Part shown: piece after piece, positions 44,911 to 45,212 of the stretch
Layout of the letters: each line of letters starts with the position of its first letter
Numbering within the stretch: position 1 is the first letter of the stretch
From: DATGEP01 sp035310125
GTDB lineage: Bacteria > Chloroflexota > Ktedonobacteria > Ktedonobacterales > JADMIN01
DNA length: 45,212 nt
Reading direction: 5' to 3'
Assembly (NCBI GenBank): GCA_035310125.1
Contig: DATGEP010000271.1
Location: 1 to 45,212 of the forward strand
Made by a program: the position numbers and the translations under genes
Notes under the pieces: generated by a model
The model's database searches: none
Told to the model about the DNA's origin: nothing
Seen by the model: the letters and a program-made list of their open reading frames with translations, nothing else

Positions 44911-45212
44911 GCGACCACCTCCACCGGCGAGGCAAGCACCGTGCGGCGCCACTCCACCAGCTCTTCAAGCCCCTCGCGCAACGAGACACTGGTCGTGAAG
45001 CCGATGCGCTCGCGGGCCAGCGCTGTCGAGCCGAGACGCCGGCGCACGGGGTTGACTGTGCGCTCCTCCAAATGCTCTGCCTTCAGCTCCGGGTGTCCCA
45101 TGACCTCGCAGAGCATGCGGCTCAGCTCGAGCAACGTTGTCTGTGTGCCGGATGCAACATTCAGCGCAATATCCGAGGCATCGCTGACCAGCGCGCGGAT
45201 GTTGGCGCGCGC
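44907..45212 (-). CDS. NAD-dependent sugar-nucleotide epimerase/dehydratase, C-terminal part cut by the window edge
   Basis: The frame is open to the right edge, so only the last 101 residues are seen. They match the C-terminus of extended-SDR enzymes (UDP-glucose 4-epimerase, dTDP-glucose dehydratase type): DIALNVASGTQTTLLELSRM, EERTVNPVRRRLGSTALARE and RIGFTTSVSLREGLEELVEW. The Rossmann domain and active site lie beyond the window, so the exact reaction is not readable. Coupling to the DegT aminotransferase by a GTGA overlap suggests it supplies a keto or epimerised sugar nucleotide to it. Confidence 0.9.
   Translation of the reverse strand, partial: ARANIRALVSDASDIALNVASGTQTTLLELSRMLCEVMGHPELKAEHLEERTVNPVRRRLGSTALARERIGFTTSVSLREGLEELVEWRRTVLASPVEVVA

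Overview
The window is a GC-rich (about 60-65 percent by eye) bacterial chromosome segment, densely coded on both strands, with many GTG and one TTG start. Gene content fits Chloroflexota and is reminiscent of Ktedonobacteria-type genomes: an rseP-ispG pair, ClpC without neighbouring CtsR/McsAB, an RHS/YD-repeat relic of the kind common there, a large soluble PAS/GAF histidine kinase, a vitamin K epoxide reductase/SPW cassette and a winged-helix AAA ATPase. This placement is inference; no rRNA, tRNA, CRISPR array or intact insertion sequence was found.

Layout. 1-2.6 kb: the end of an RseP site-2 protease, then ispG (isoprenoid synthesis). 2.6-3.3 kb: a frameshifted RHS relic and a doubtful small membrane ORF. 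3.4-5.2 kb: an ABC-2 drug or lipid exporter (ATPase, permease). 5.4-8.0 kb: a LapA-like membrane protein, an M16 protease and TatA. 8.2-13.8 kb: GNAT acetyltransferase, winged-helix AAA ATPase, methyltransferase, DUF5658 membrane protein, a hypothetical protein and rpiA. 14-18.3 kb: a three-PAS, two-GAF histidine kinase and an aminoglycoside-phosphotransferase-fold kinase. 18.4-21 kb: clpC, with a long hairpin at its 3' end and a good promoter.

21-24.5 kb: a roughly 1-kb gene-free stretch holding a possible structured RNA and a terminator, then an ECF sigma factor translationally coupled to a membrane anti-sigma factor with an extracytoplasmic beta-propeller. 24.6-29.1 kb: a heterodimeric ABC exporter and its TetR regulator with a palindromic operator candidate. 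29.4-29.6 kb: a 30-bp-period repeat cluster. 29.7-31.8 kb: an SDR-VKOR-SPW operon.

31.9-45.2 kb is a surface-glycan region: a leading methyltransferase, then CorA, DUF421 and a response regulator, then about 9.7 kb of leftward genes (epimerase, DegT aminotransferase, polysaccharide deacetylase, a broken GT2 glycosyltransferase, methyltransferase, sulfotransferase, methyltransferase, GT87, two GT4). Several start/stop overlaps indicate one operon. Together these could make a nucleotide-amino sugar, assemble and export-side-glycosylate a glycan, and decorate it by deacetylation, methylation and sulfation. I did not find a single clearly unprecedented system; the best candidates for something undescribed are the structured RNA at 21.84-21.94 kb, the VKOR variant lacking loop cysteines, and the sulfated/methylated glycan operon.
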